From: Bacteroidota bacterium
GTDB taxonomy: Bacteria > Bacteroidota > Bacteroidia > Chitinophagales > Chitinophagaceae
Direction: 5' to 3'
Assembly: GCA_018267705.1 (NCBI GenBank)
Contig: JAFDXX010000023.1
Span: 301,769-365,768 of the forward strand
Length of the DNA: 64,000 nt
The stretch's first letter is position 1, and each line of letters starts with the position of its first letter. The position numbers and the translations under genes were made by a program. This document shows, piece by piece, positions 17,566 through 27,527 of the stretch. The notes under the pieces are model-generated. The model had not been told where the DNA came from. It saw nothing but the letters and a program-made list of their open reading frames with translations, and searched no databases.

Positions 17566-18321
17566 TTATTTGTTATATATTATTGAGACTATTAAATAAG
17601 TTATAAAACCAATAGGTATAGCTACCCATTGCAAAATAAATGCACTCATAACAGAAACTATTGCAATAATTATAAATGGCATTAATTTTTTAACAGTTAC
17701 ACCTTTAAATTTTAAAGCTAACATAGGTAGGTTTGAAACCATTAAATAACTAACTAAAATAATAATGGCATACCAAAGCCATTTATTTCTTAGTGTAATA
17801 ATTAACCATGCTTTATCTGTAAACCAATACATTAAAGGGAAAGAAGCTATTAATAAGCCAATTGCCGGAATGGGAACTCCTTTAAAATTGTTTGATTGGG
17901 TTGTATCAATATTAAAACGTGCCAACCGATATGCACCTGCACATGGAATAATAAATGCAGGCATTAACCACAATTGATTAATTTCTAAACCATTGGTTTG
18001 TTGTGCATAAGCTACACGTAAAAATTCGTAAGCAATCATTCCGGGAGCAACACCAAAGCTTACTACATCTGCCAAGCTATCTAATTGTTTACCCATTTCA
18101 GAAGAGGCTTTTAAAAGTCTTGCAACAAATCCGTCTAAAAAATCTATTATAGCAGCTATGCCAATAAAAATACTTGCCCAATAAATTTTTTGTGGTATTT
18201 CTACAATTTGCATTCCACTATCATCATTACTAATTGTTAAGCCCGATTGCACAACTGCAACAATAGCTAAACAACCAAAAAATAAATTAAGAAGTGTAAA
18301 GAGGTTAGGAAGTTGTTTCAT
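17566..18321 (-). CDS. pssA: CDP-diacylglycerol-serine O-phosphatidyltransferase
   Basis: A 251-residue membrane protein with the CDP-alcohol phosphatidyltransferase motif D-G-x2-A-R-x8-G-x3-D-x3-D, seen as DGFVARLLKASSEMGKQLDS and then LAD. Start MKQLPNLFTLLNLFFGC is typical of the family. It joins serine to CDP-diacylglycerol, the first step to phosphatidylethanolamine in the inner membrane. Compared with short family members it has several added C-terminal helices. It is 4 bp from purS and 7 bp from the peptidase gene upstream, so likely in one transcript. Confidence 0.93.
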   Translation of the reverse strand: MKQLPNLFTLLNLFFGCLAIVAVVQSGLTISNDDSGMQIVEIPQKIYWASIFIGIAAIIDFLDGFVARLLKASSEMGKQLDSLADVVSFGVAPGMIAYEFLRVAYAQQTNGLEINQLWLMPAFIIPCAGAYRLARFNIDTTQSNNFKGVPIPAIGLLIASFPLMYWFTDKAWLIITLRNKWLWYAIIILVSYLMVSNLPMLALKFKGVTVKKLMPFIIIAIVSVMSAFILQWVAIPIGFITYLIVSIIYNK

Positions 18322-18328
18322 TGTTTAA

Positions 18329-19618
18329 TTATTTTTTCATCAGCCTTTCTATTTCATCTGCTTCTATCGGAATGTTTTTAAACAAATCAATATTACCTGT
18401 TTTTGTAATCCAAATATTGTTTTCAATTCTTACACCCATTTTTTCTTCTTCAATATAAATACCCGGTTCTACAGTTAATAACATGCCTGCTTGTAATGGA
18501 GCAGTTCTTGTTCCTAAATCATGCACATCAATACCTAAGTGGTGTGATATGCCGTGATATAAATATTTTCTGTATGCTCTGTTTTCCGGATCTTCATTTT
18601 TCACATCACTCTTTTTTAATAGTCCTATTTTTAAAAATTGCTGAGTGGCTTCCTCTCCTACTTTATCGGTATAATCTACTATTGTAATGCCCGGTTTTAA
18701 TAAACTTTTTGCGTAATTGTGTAAATGTAAACAAGCATTGTACACTGTTTTTTGTCTTCTTGTAAATTTACCGTTTACAGGAATTGTTCTGGTTAAATCT
18801 GCACAATAATTTCCGTATTCAGCACCAAAATCCATAAGTATTAAATCTCCATCATTACATGTTGCATTGTTGCGAACATAGTGCAGTGTTCTTGCATTAT
18901 CTCCACTGGCAATAATGCTTCCATAGGCCGGGCCTGTAGCACGTTGACTTAAAAAACTATGATAAATTTCTGCTTCAATTTCATATTCTGTAACACCGGG
19001 TTTTATGTATTGCAATAATCTTCTAAAAGCAACTTCGGTAATATTAATTGCTTTTTGTACTACTTCTATTTCTTCTTTAGTTTTAATACTGCGTAAGTCT
19101 TTCATTATTTTGGCAGCACGCAAATAATTGTGCAGCGGATAACGAGTTTTCATTTCATTTACAAAACGATATTCTCTGCTTTGCAACAAGCTTGCTTTTC
19201 TATCGTTTTCATTTGTATCTAAATAAATATTATCGGCTAAGTGAACCCATGTTTGTAATAATGCATCTAAACTATCTAACCAAACAATTGTTTCAAAACC
19301 GCTTATAGTTCTTGCTTCATTAGCTCTTAATCTTTTCCCGTCCCATTTTTCTTTTAACTCATTAGGCCTTACTAAAACCAATACCTCACGATATTTTTTA
19401 TCGGGATTATCGGGAAATAGAACAACCATACTATCTTCTTGTTCAATTCCGCTAAGCCAAAACAAATCGCTGTTTTGTTTAAACTTATGCAATGCATCTC
19501 CATTCATTGGCCACTCATCATTACTGGTAAAAATAGCAATGCTGTTGGGTTGCATTTGTTTTACAAATCTTTTTCTGTTATTAATGAAAATGTTGGGGTT
19601 TAAAGAAGTATATTTCAT
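18329..19618 (-). CDS. pepP: Xaa-Pro aminopeptidase (M24B)
   Basis: An N-terminal creatinase-like domain (FTSNDEWPMNGD, LFWLSGIEQEDS) is followed by the pita-bread catalytic domain with the two-metal ligands: aspartates in MDFGAEYGNYCADLTRT, a histidine in HHLGIDVHD, and glutamates in TVEPGIYIEEE and GVRIENN. It removes an N-terminal residue that precedes proline. I take the ATG at 19618 (MKYTSLNPNIFINNR) because a start at 19660 adds 14 residues not usual for the family. No signal peptide, so cytoplasmic. It heads the minus-strand run that continues to pssA, purS and rsmI. Confidence 0.92.
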   Translation of the reverse strand: MKYTSLNPNIFINNRKRFVKQMQPNSIAIFTSNDEWPMNGDALHKFKQNSDLFWLSGIEQEDSMVVLFPDNPDKKYREVLVLVRPNELKEKWDGKRLRANEARTISGFETIVWLDSLDALLQTWVHLADNIYLDTNENDRKASLLQSREYRFVNEMKTRYPLHNYLRAAKIMKDLRSIKTKEEIEVVQKAINITEVAFRRLLQYIKPGVTEYEIEAEIYHSFLSQRATGPAYGSIIASGDNARTLHYVRNNATCNDGDLILMDFGAEYGNYCADLTRTIPVNGKFTRRQKTVYNACLHLHNYAKSLLKPGITIVDYTDKVGEEATQQFLKIGLLKKSDVKNEDPENRAYRKYLYHGISHHLGIDVHDLGTRTAPLQAGMLLTVEPGIYIEEEKMGVRIENNIWITKTGNIDLFKNIPIEADEIERLMKK

Positions 19619-19708
19619 TGAAGTATATTTGAAGTATGCAAGATAAAGTTTTGTGTTCAACCAATAACTATTACGCTTTATTCCTCATAAAATAAAACAA
19701 CCAATAAC

Positions 19709-20308
19709 ATGTCTTTACATTTAGGTAGAACAACTTTTGGAAATATTATTAACAAAGAAAATGTTTTAAGTAAAGAAGAAGCAGAAAAAATTTTTACTAC
19801 CTGGGTATTAAATCCAAAGTTGCGGTTACACATGAAACAAGTAGCATATTTAATGAAATGTTGGGCAGCCGAAAAATTAAATGCAACCGAAACTACACAA
19901 TGGAAATGGGAAATGGCGGGTTTATTACACGATGCCGATTGGGATCAATGGCCTGATTTGCATTGCCAAAAAATTATTGAAGAATTAGAAGCAAGAAATA
20001 TTGACCCCGAAATTATTAGAGCTATTGCCAGCCACGGACATACACATTTTGGCGTAGAACCCGAAACCGAAATGGATAAAATGTTGTATGCATTTGATGA
20101 ACTATCTGGTTTAATACATGCCTATAGTTTAATGAGACCCAATGGCTATGAAGGAATGGAAGTAAAAGGCGTAAACAAAAGATTGAAAGAAAAAATATTT
20201 GCCGCCAATGTATCGAGAGAAGATATTAACGATGCTTGCCAAAGAGCAAATATTGCGTTAAACGATTTAATTGCCTTTATCATTCCAAGGCAAGCAATGG
20301 TAAAATAA
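19709..20308 (+). CDS. HD-domain phosphohydrolase
   Basis: A 199-residue protein with the HD metal site: His in LRLHMKQVAYLMK, the HD pair in AGLLHDADWDQWP, the histidines in ASHGHTHFG, and a final Asp in AFDELSGLIHAY. HD proteins hydrolyse phosphate esters of nucleotides or related compounds. This small type is often annotated only as 'HD family hydrolase', and the substrate cannot be read. It is a single gene, divergent from the pepP operon and convergent with bshB1, where a shared inverted repeat at 20310-20349 probably ends both transcripts. Confidence 0.85.
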   Translation: MSLHLGRTTFGNIINKENVLSKEEAEKIFTTWVLNPKLRLHMKQVAYLMKCWAAEKLNATETTQWKWEMAGLLHDADWDQWPDLHCQKIIEELEARNIDPEIIRAIASHGHTHFGVEPETEMDKMLYAFDELSGLIHAYSLMRPNGYEGMEVKGVNKRLKEKIFAANVSREDINDACQRANIALNDLIAFIIPRQAMVK

Positions 20309-20309
20309 T

Positions 20310-20349
20310 ATTCAATTATTGTATTAAGTTTCGTTTTGAATAATTGAAT
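20310..20349. terminator. Inverted repeat between convergent HD and bshB1 genes
   Basis: The arms 20310-20320 (ATTCAATTATT) and 20339-20349 (AATAATTGAAT) are perfectly complementary over 11 bases with an 18-base loop. The loop and right arm lie inside the 3' end of bshB1, so terminator and coding sequence overlap. The stem is AT-only and therefore weaker than the other hairpins in this window. Confidence 0.45.
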
Positions 20350-21055
20350 CGAATGATTTTATGCCCAATACTTTTTCCGAAATAAAACCTTCGGCATAAG
20401 CAACGCCAATTCTTTTACCCAACATTAATGCTCTTGCTTTTACCGATTCTAAAAACATAGGAGATGAAATATAAGTTTGTGGTTCTTCGGTACTTGAACT
20501 GTTAAACTGCGTAGTATAACAAAGAATGGCTTGAATTTTTTGTTCATGATATTTTGAAACATCAATTACAAAAGATGGTTGTATAAATCTATCTTGAATA
20601 TAATGAAACACATAAGTTGGTCTCCATTTGATTTGTTGTTGCCCATTTTCATCAACCGTTTCAATTTTTCTTAACCCTGCAAGAAATGCAGCATCACTAA
20701 CTAGTTGAGCACTTCTCCCATGGTCGGGGTGCCTGTCTTCAGGAGCATTGCACAAAATAATATCAGGTTGGTATTTTCTTATTACTTGAATTATTTTACG
20801 TTGGTGTGCTTCATCATTCTTAAAAAAGCCATCGGCCATTTGTAAATTTTCTCTAACTAAAACACCCATTACTTTAGCTGCATTAGCAGCTTCTTGTTTA
20901 CGGGTTTCTGCATTGCCTCTTGTGCCTAATTCACCTTGTGTTAAATCTACAATACCTACTTTTTTCCCTTCGGCAATAGCAGCAATTATAGTTCCGGCAC
21001 AACCTAATTCAATATCATCGGGGTGTACGCCAAAAGCGAGTATATCTAATTTCAT
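20324..21055 (-). CDS. bshB1: Bacillithiol biosynthesis deacetylase BshB1
   Basis: A 243-residue LmbE-type zinc deacetylase starting MKLDILAFGVHPDDIELGC, with metal ligands H11 and D14 and a third histidine in the APEDRHPDHGRSAQ segment. The TQGELGTRG and QIKWRPTYVFHYIQDRF segments are characteristic of BshB1. It removes the acetyl group from GlcNAc-malate in the route to bacillithiol, the low-molecular-weight thiol of many Firmicutes and Bacteroidota. bshA and bshC are not in this window. The 3' end is shared with the inverted repeat at 20310-20349. Confidence 0.93.
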   Translation of the reverse strand: MKLDILAFGVHPDDIELGCAGTIIAAIAEGKKVGIVDLTQGELGTRGNAETRKQEAANAAKVMGVLVRENLQMADGFFKNDEAHQRKIIQVIRKYQPDIILCNAPEDRHPDHGRSAQLVSDAAFLAGLRKIETVDENGQQQIKWRPTYVFHYIQDRFIQPSFVIDVSKYHEQKIQAILCYTTQFNSSSTEEPQTYISSPMFLESVKARALMLGKRIGVAYAEGFISEKVLGIKSFDSIIQNET

Positions 21056-21120
21056 TTTGTATAAATTATTGAAAACAAAGTTAAGCAGGTTGGTATGTTT
21101 AAGTTATTACCGAAAATAAA

Positions 21121-21153
21121 ATACCCAACCGAGAATATTACACGATTGGGTAT
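21121..21153 (-). terminator. Terminator after rpmE2
   Basis: The arms ATACCCAA (21121-21128) and TTGGGTAT (21146-21153) pair perfectly, with two more pairs inside after a mismatch. On the minus strand the hairpin begins 23 bp after the rpmE2 stop and is followed by a T-rich tract (TTTATTTT). This is a good rho-independent terminator. Confidence 0.8.
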
Positions 21154-21175
21154 AGCGTTTATAACGGTTGAAAAA

Positions 21176-21427
21176 TTATTTCTTTTTCTCGTAACGTTTT
21201 TTAAACTTGTCAATACGTCCTGCCGTATCAACCAACATATTTTTACCCGTATAAAACGGATGAGAGGTGTTTGAAATTTCCAATTTAATTAATGGATATT
21301 CATTACCATCTTCCCATTTAATGGTTTCTTTGGTAGCTGCTGTTGATTTGCTTAAAAAACTGTGGCCGTTGCTCATATCTTTAAAAACAACAAACCTGTA
21401 ACTCTGCGGATGGATACCTTGTTTCAT
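21176..21427 (-). CDS. rpmE2: 50S ribosomal protein L31 type B
   Basis: An 83-residue protein beginning [28 protein letters not shown] with the [22 protein letters not shown] segment and [11 protein letters not shown] end that define L31. The four cysteines that bind zinc in type A are absent, so this is the zinc-independent type B. Such paralogues often replace the zinc form under zinc limitation. No second L31 gene is in the window. It is a monocistronic unit with a clear terminator. Confidence 0.97.
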   Translation of the reverse strand: MKQGIHPQSYRFVVFKDMSNGHSFLSKSTAATKETIKWEDGNEYPLIKLEISNTSHPFYTGKNMLVDTAGRIDKFKKRYEKKK

Positions 21428-21542
21428 ATACTTTTTATTTTAAGGCTGTACGGATTTTGCCGTACATTTTTTAATAATGGGCTGCGAAGATAAGGGGAAA
21501 AAAGTTACAAGATGCAAATTCTTGAGTTTAAAGAGGCGTTTA

Positions 21543-22034
21543 TTATGATTTCATATTCTCGTATTGTAAAGGCATACCAAAATTGCTATTATTACAAAGT
21601 GCAATTACTTCTTGTAAATCATCAATTTTTTTTCCGGTTACACGAATAATGTTATCCATAATAGCTGCTTGTACTTTTAAACCACTTTCTTTAATAGTTT
21701 TCACAATTTTTTTAGCATCTTCTTGCTTTAAACCGTTTTTTACTGAAATTTCTTTTTTTACCACTTTACCACTTGGGTAAGCATCTTTACTAAAATCAAA
21801 TGCGTTACCATCAATGCCTTGTTTCATGCTTCGGCTAATAATTACATCAATTACTTGTTTCATTTTCATATCACTTTCTACTTCAACATGAATAATATAT
21901 TCTTTTTTATTTAATTCAATTGAAACCGGCGAATCACGAAAATCAAATCTATTTTGAATTTCTTTTTTTACAGTGTTTATTGCATTGTCTAATGTTTGCA
22001 AATCAACTTTACTGGCAATATCAAATGATGGCAT
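21543..22034 (-). CDS. YajQ-family nucleotide (cyclic di-GMP) binding protein
   Basis: A 163-residue protein starting MPSFDIASKVDLQTLDNAINTVKKEIQNRFDF, the YajQ signature, followed by two similar alpha/beta domains and the C-terminal IIRVTGKKIDDLQEVIALCNN...PLQYENMKS. YajQ proteins bind RNA or cyclic di-GMP and in some species act as transcription co-factors; the role in Bacteroidota is not established. It lies 16 bp downstream of the ndh gene, probably in one transcript. Confidence 0.93.
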   Translation of the reverse strand: MPSFDIASKVDLQTLDNAINTVKKEIQNRFDFRDSPVSIELNKKEYIIHVEVESDMKMKQVIDVIISRSMKQGIDGNAFDFSKDAYPSGKVVKKEISVKNGLKQEDAKKIVKTIKESGLKVQAAIMDNIIRVTGKKIDDLQEVIALCNNSNFGMPLQYENMKS

Positions 22035-22050
22035 AAGATTTTTTTATAGT

Positions 22051-23334
22051 TTATGATTGATTGTTGTTAGATACTTCTTTTTTATTCAATGAGTTTATAA
22101 TTAACCTCAAGTTAGTATCTTTTGTAAAATATTTAAACATCCAATTTATAAATACTTGTAATCTGTTTTTTACACCTACTAACAAAAATAAGTGTAAACT
22201 CATCCAAATTATCCACGCTAATAAACCACCAAAATGTAGTTTAGGTTTGGGTATATCAACTACTGCAAGGTTTCTGCCAACGGTTGCCATACTGCCTTTA
22301 TCGTTATATTCAAATTCTTTTAGCAGTGTTTTATTTTGCTGAATTGAAATAAAATTTTCTGCCAAATTTTTTGCCTGATTAATTGCAACATTTGCTACCT
22401 GCGGATGCCCATGCGGATACAGGGGTGTTTCCATATAACTAACATCTCCTAAAGCAAAAATGTTTGATGTTCCTTCTACCAAATTGTATCGGTTTACTTT
22501 AATTCTATTACCACGTACAATTAAATTTTTATCAATGCCTTCAGGAACATTGCCTTTAATACCTGCAGCCCAAATTACAGTACGAGCTTGTATTTCATCT
22601 CCATTATTAAGTAAAACAGTTGTTCCGTCATAACTTTTTACAACGGTTCCTGTAGAAACTTTTACGCCTAATTTTTCTAAATAATTTTTTGAGTGTTTAC
22701 TGCTTTCTTCACTCATTGAAGCCAATGTTCGGGGAGATCCTTCTACCAAATAAATATTCATTAAACTAAAATCCAATTCGGTATAATCTTTTGGTAAAAT
22801 ATGGTTTCTCATTTCGGCTAAAGCTCCGCTAACTTCTACACCTGTTGGGCCTGCACCTACCACAACTACATTTAAAAACGCCTGGCGTGCAGCAGCATCG
22901 GTTTGTTGTAAAGCATTTTCAAAACTTTCTAATAAATGATTTCGTAATTGCAAAGCTTCTTGTGTACTTTTCATAGGGTAACAAGCTTGCTGCAATTGTT
23001 CATTACCAAAAAAATTGGTATTGGCACCGGTAGCTATTACCAAATAATCGTAATTCAAGGCTCCTATACTGGTAATAATTTTGTTTGAAGAAGAAACAAT
23101 TTCTTTTATTTCTGCAATCCTGAATTTTACAGTTTTACTTTTTTGAAAAACTTTTCTTAACGGAAAGGATATATTACTGGCTTCTAAACTGGCAGTTGCT
23201 ACTTGATAAAACAGTGGTTGAAATTGATGATAATTTATTTTATCAATTAATGTAATATCAATCCCTTTTTTATTATTTAAACAGCGGGCTAATTTTAAAC
23301 CTGCAAAGCCTCCGCCAACAATAACAACTTTCAT
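22051..23334 (-). CDS. ndh: Type II NADH:quinone oxidoreductase (NDH-2)
   Basis: A 427-residue flavoprotein with two dinucleotide-binding motifs: GGGFAGLKLARCL at the N-terminus for FAD and VVVGAGPTGVEVSGALAEM near 160-178 for NADH. It also has the second FAD segment IFALGDVSYM and the quinone-site region HGHPQVANVAINQAKNLA. The C-terminal hydrophobic LLAWIIWMSLHLFLLVGVKNR helix anchors it to the membrane. It oxidises NADH and reduces menaquinone without pumping protons, feeding the cbb3 oxidase among others. A 100-bp region separates it from the divergent GH109 gene. Confidence 0.9.
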   Translation of the reverse strand: MKVVIVGGGFAGLKLARCLNNKKGIDITLIDKINYHQFQPLFYQVATASLEASNISFPLRKVFQKSKTVKFRIAEIKEIVSSSNKIITSIGALNYDYLVIATGANTNFFGNEQLQQACYPMKSTQEALQLRNHLLESFENALQQTDAAARQAFLNVVVVGAGPTGVEVSGALAEMRNHILPKDYTELDFSLMNIYLVEGSPRTLASMSEESSKHSKNYLEKLGVKVSTGTVVKSYDGTTVLLNNGDEIQARTVIWAAGIKGNVPEGIDKNLIVRGNRIKVNRYNLVEGTSNIFALGDVSYMETPLYPHGHPQVANVAINQAKNLAENFISIQQNKTLLKEFEYNDKGSMATVGRNLAVVDIPKPKLHFGGLLAWIIWMSLHLFLLVGVKNRLQVFINWMFKYFTKDTNLRLIINSLNKKEVSNNNQS

Positions 23335-23425
23335 AAAAAATGTTTCGCAAAATTAAAATTGAAATAGAAAATTTTTATTTCGATTATAGATATTAATTCA
23401 ATCTATCTTACTTAATTTCACATAA

Positions 23426-24826
<1,401 letters not shown>

Positions 24827-24983
24827 TGTTTAACAATTAGAAATATTACTCCTATTATAGTTTTATTATACACAACAAGAATACTCTATTTCTTGAATGA
24901 GAAAAGAATGTATTAAGTTATTTTATTATTTTTTTGAACATTAGAAATAATGAAAGAAGAATTATAATAAAATATATATTATT

Positions 24984-26159
24984 CTATTCAACATAATCAA
25001 AAGGCAAAATATCTGCTAACCGCAATAAATGCCAAAAACCTTGTATGCTTATTTTCGTGTCATCAAAAAATCTTCCTGAAGAAAAAACTAATAAATTGTC
25101 TGTTAGTTTTAAACGTGATGTAATGTTTTGTGAAAGCATTTCATTCGTTCCATTATTATAATAAAACAATCTTGAAATTTTACTTTTATACAATATATCA
25201 TACTGATTTTTTCCTATAAATATTCTTCCATTATTAATGGTATCAACTAAACTTATTTTATTAATTGGTAATTCTTCTTTACCAACTACTTCAATAAAAT
25301 TTCTGTATTTATACTCATTATTTGCTGTTGTAATTACTTCTTTTTGCACAGCAGAAGCTCCATTCATTTTTCTTGCATTATTAAATAACTCTGGGGACTC
25401 ATCTTCATAATAACGCATAATTTTTTTTATGCTATACCCGTTATTGCTTATGATACCTTTATAAAAGGCACGCATAAATTGCATGATAGAAGCATCATAA
25501 GCATCATGCCTTCTTGTTCTCCATTTAGTAATAATTTCTTCGTTTCTGGTGGTAGATGGTTTATACCATGTGTAATATTCAATACTATTAAGTTCTTGTT
25601 TTTCGGTTAATGTACATTCATGCAAATAACAAGTAATACAATAACCTAAACTTTCATTAAACACTTGCAAAGGTTCTGTTGCAGTAATATTTATATAATG
25701 TGTAGCAGTATCAATAGTAAAAATTAATGCCGATAAGTTTGCTATATAACAATCTGTTGCATTAGTACTTATTCCTAAAAGCTCTTCAAGAAATATTTGT
25801 TGCCATTTTGTAATATTAGTTGCCAACAAAGAATCTGTTTTAAGTTGTTTTACAGTTTGTTGTTTAATTAAAGCAAATTTTATTTTTTTATTTATTTGGT
25901 TTTTAGTGAAGCGATAAATAATGGGTTCATAATTTTTTGCATATACCACCATTTCAAAATCAGTTTCATTTACATTTTTTAGTAAGAAGGTCCCCGCACT
26001 ATCAGTAATTTGCCCGTGCGTTGATTGATGAATAAATACCAATGCATTGCTAACAGGTGTTGCAGTAGCAGCATCTATAACCGTTCCATGTATAGATATA
26101 TTTTGTGCAGATAGATAAAAGCAACAAAAGAATAACGTAAAAAATGTAAATATTTTCAC
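24984..26159 (-). CDS. Exported protein with carboxypeptidase-regulatory-like domain, function unknown
   Basis: A signal peptide (MKIFTFFTLFFCCFYLSAQ) precedes a CarboxypepD_reg-like beta-sandwich (about 22-95: ISIHGTVIDAATATPVSNAL...TDSAGTFLLKNV). The rest (100-391) has no motif I recognise and is rich in aromatic and charged residues. In Bacteroidota this layout is common in outer-membrane or periplasmic proteins without a TonB barrel. It lies 13 bp after the serA stop and may be co-transcribed with it. The gap to the GH109 gene (157 bp) shows only AT-rich sequence. Confidence 0.75.
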   Translation of the reverse strand: MKIFTFFTLFFCCFYLSAQNISIHGTVIDAATATPVSNALVFIHQSTHGQITDSAGTFLLKNVNETDFEMVVYAKNYEPIIYRFTKNQINKKIKFALIKQQTVKQLKTDSLLATNITKWQQIFLEELLGISTNATDCYIANLSALIFTIDTATHYINITATEPLQVFNESLGYCITCYLHECTLTEKQELNSIEYYTWYKPSTTRNEEIITKWRTRRHDAYDASIMQFMRAFYKGIISNNGYSIKKIMRYYEDESPELFNNARKMNGASAVQKEVITTANNEYKYRNFIEVVGKEELPINKISLVDTINNGRIFIGKNQYDILYKSKISRLFYYNNGTNEMLSQNITSRLKLTDNLLVFSSGRFFDDTKISIQGFWHLLRLADILPFDYVE

Positions 26160-26172
26160 TGTAAAATTTTAT

Positions 26173-27405
26173 TTAATACAAAATTCTTACTTTAATAGTT
26201 TCTTTAATTTGTTTTAATAATTCAACTGCATGTTTAGATAATTTTTTATCAATATCTAAAACCGCATAACCAATAATATCATTTGTTTTTAAATACTGAG
26301 CAAGAATATTTATTTTATTAGATGATAAAGAAGTATTAATAGCACTTAATACCCCCGGAACATTTTTATGTATATGCAAAATACGGTGTGTACCCTCAAC
26401 AGGTGGTAAACTTATTGCAGGTACAGTATGTGAGCCATTGGTAATACCTCTTTCTAAATAATTAAATAATTTAATACTAACATCTTCACCAATATTTTCT
26501 TGAGCTTCTTCGGTGCTGCCACCAATATGCGGTGTAAGAATTACATTATTCAAGCCTTGCAAAGGTGTAATAAAACTATCTCCGTTTTTTTCAGGTTCAT
26601 ACGGAAACACATCTACTGCCGCTCCGCTTAAATGCCCTGTTTTCAATGCTTTTGCTAAAATTTCTAAATCAACTACTTCTCCCCTTGCATAGTTTATTAA
26701 TATGCTGTTGGCTTTAAAATTTTTAATTGTATTCTTATTAATTAATTTCTTCGTTTGCTCTGTTTCGGGTACATGTAAAGTTATAATATCTGCTTTGCTT
26801 GTTACTTCTTTTAAACTTTTTGCAGCCACTGCATTACCTAAAGGCAGTTTTGTTTCAGTATCATAAAATAAAACTTTCATTCCTAAATTTTCTGCTAATA
26901 CACTTACTTGAGATCCTATATTTCCATAACCAATTATTCCTAAAGTTTTTCCGCGTAATTCAAAACTTCCTTTGGCTTCTTTTAACCAAATACCTTTATG
27001 TGCTGCGTTATTTTTATCAGGTATTCTTCGTATTAGCATAATTGCCAATCCAATTACTAATTCTGCTACACTTCTTGTATTGCTGTAGGGTGCATTAAAT
27101 ACTGCAACACCTTTTTTAGTTGCTGCATCTAAATTTACCTGATTAACCCCTATACAAAAACAACCAATTGCTTGCAATTTTTCTGCAGCTTCTAAAACCT
27201 TTGCAGTAATTTTTGTTTTTGAACGAATACCAATAATATGAACATCTTTAATAGCAGCAATTAAATCCTGCTCACTTAATGCTCCACTAATTTTTTTAAT
27301 ATTAATATATCCGTTTTGCTTAAACTGCACTGTAGCTTTATCACTTATATTTTCTAAGAAAAGAATATTAATTTTTTCTTTGGGATAACTTGTTGTATTG
27401 CTCAT
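26173..27405 (-). CDS. serA: D-3-phosphoglycerate dehydrogenase with ACT domain
   Basis: The protein has the D-isomer dehydrogenase layout: a substrate domain, then NAD-binding LGIIGYGNIGSQVSVLAENLG, the catalytic Arg in INYARGEVVDLEIL, and the final His in LTPHIGGSTEEAQENIG. A C-terminal ACT domain (about 335-410, LHIHKNVPGVLSAINTSL) gives serine feedback control, as in the E. coli type. It makes 3-phosphohydroxypyruvate, the first step of serine synthesis. I chose the ATG at 27405 (MSNTTSYPKEKINILF) rather than 27441. It probably forms a transcript with the exported protein gene downstream. Confidence 0.93.
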   Translation of the reverse strand: MSNTTSYPKEKINILFLENISDKATVQFKQNGYINIKKISGALSEQDLIAAIKDVHIIGIRSKTKITAKVLEAAEKLQAIGCFCIGVNQVNLDAATKKGVAVFNAPYSNTRSVAELVIGLAIMLIRRIPDKNNAAHKGIWLKEAKGSFELRGKTLGIIGYGNIGSQVSVLAENLGMKVLFYDTETKLPLGNAVAAKSLKEVTSKADIITLHVPETEQTKKLINKNTIKNFKANSILINYARGEVVDLEILAKALKTGHLSGAAVDVFPYEPEKNGDSFITPLQGLNNVILTPHIGGSTEEAQENIGEDVSIKLFNYLERGITNGSHTVPAISLPPVEGTHRILHIHKNVPGVLSAINTSLSSNKINILAQYLKTNDIIGYAVLDIDKKLSKHAVELLKQIKETIKVRILY

Positions 27406-27491
27406 GCCACGAAAATACTTGTTATTTATTTTATTATCCACAAACTAATTTAAAGCCATTCACAGAGCATAAATAAAATAGAATATGCTTT

Positions 27492-27499
27492 TATATTTG
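27492..27499 (+). promoter_or_regulatory. Bacteroidota -7 element (TATATTTG) before the serine hydrolase gene
   Basis: TATATTTG matches TAnnTTTG exactly and lies 29 bp before the ATG at 27528. I see no clear TTTG -33 partner at the usual distance. Confidence 0.5.
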
Positions 27500-27527
27500 C
27501 AACTTTCCAACCCCTTTAGATTATTTA

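Noticed and set aside
24827..24983. Possible terminator or small RNA between the GH109 gene and the exported protein gene
   Set aside because: The imperfect AATAC/GTATT pairing has several mismatches and no T-run in a fitting place; I see nothing supportable in this gap.
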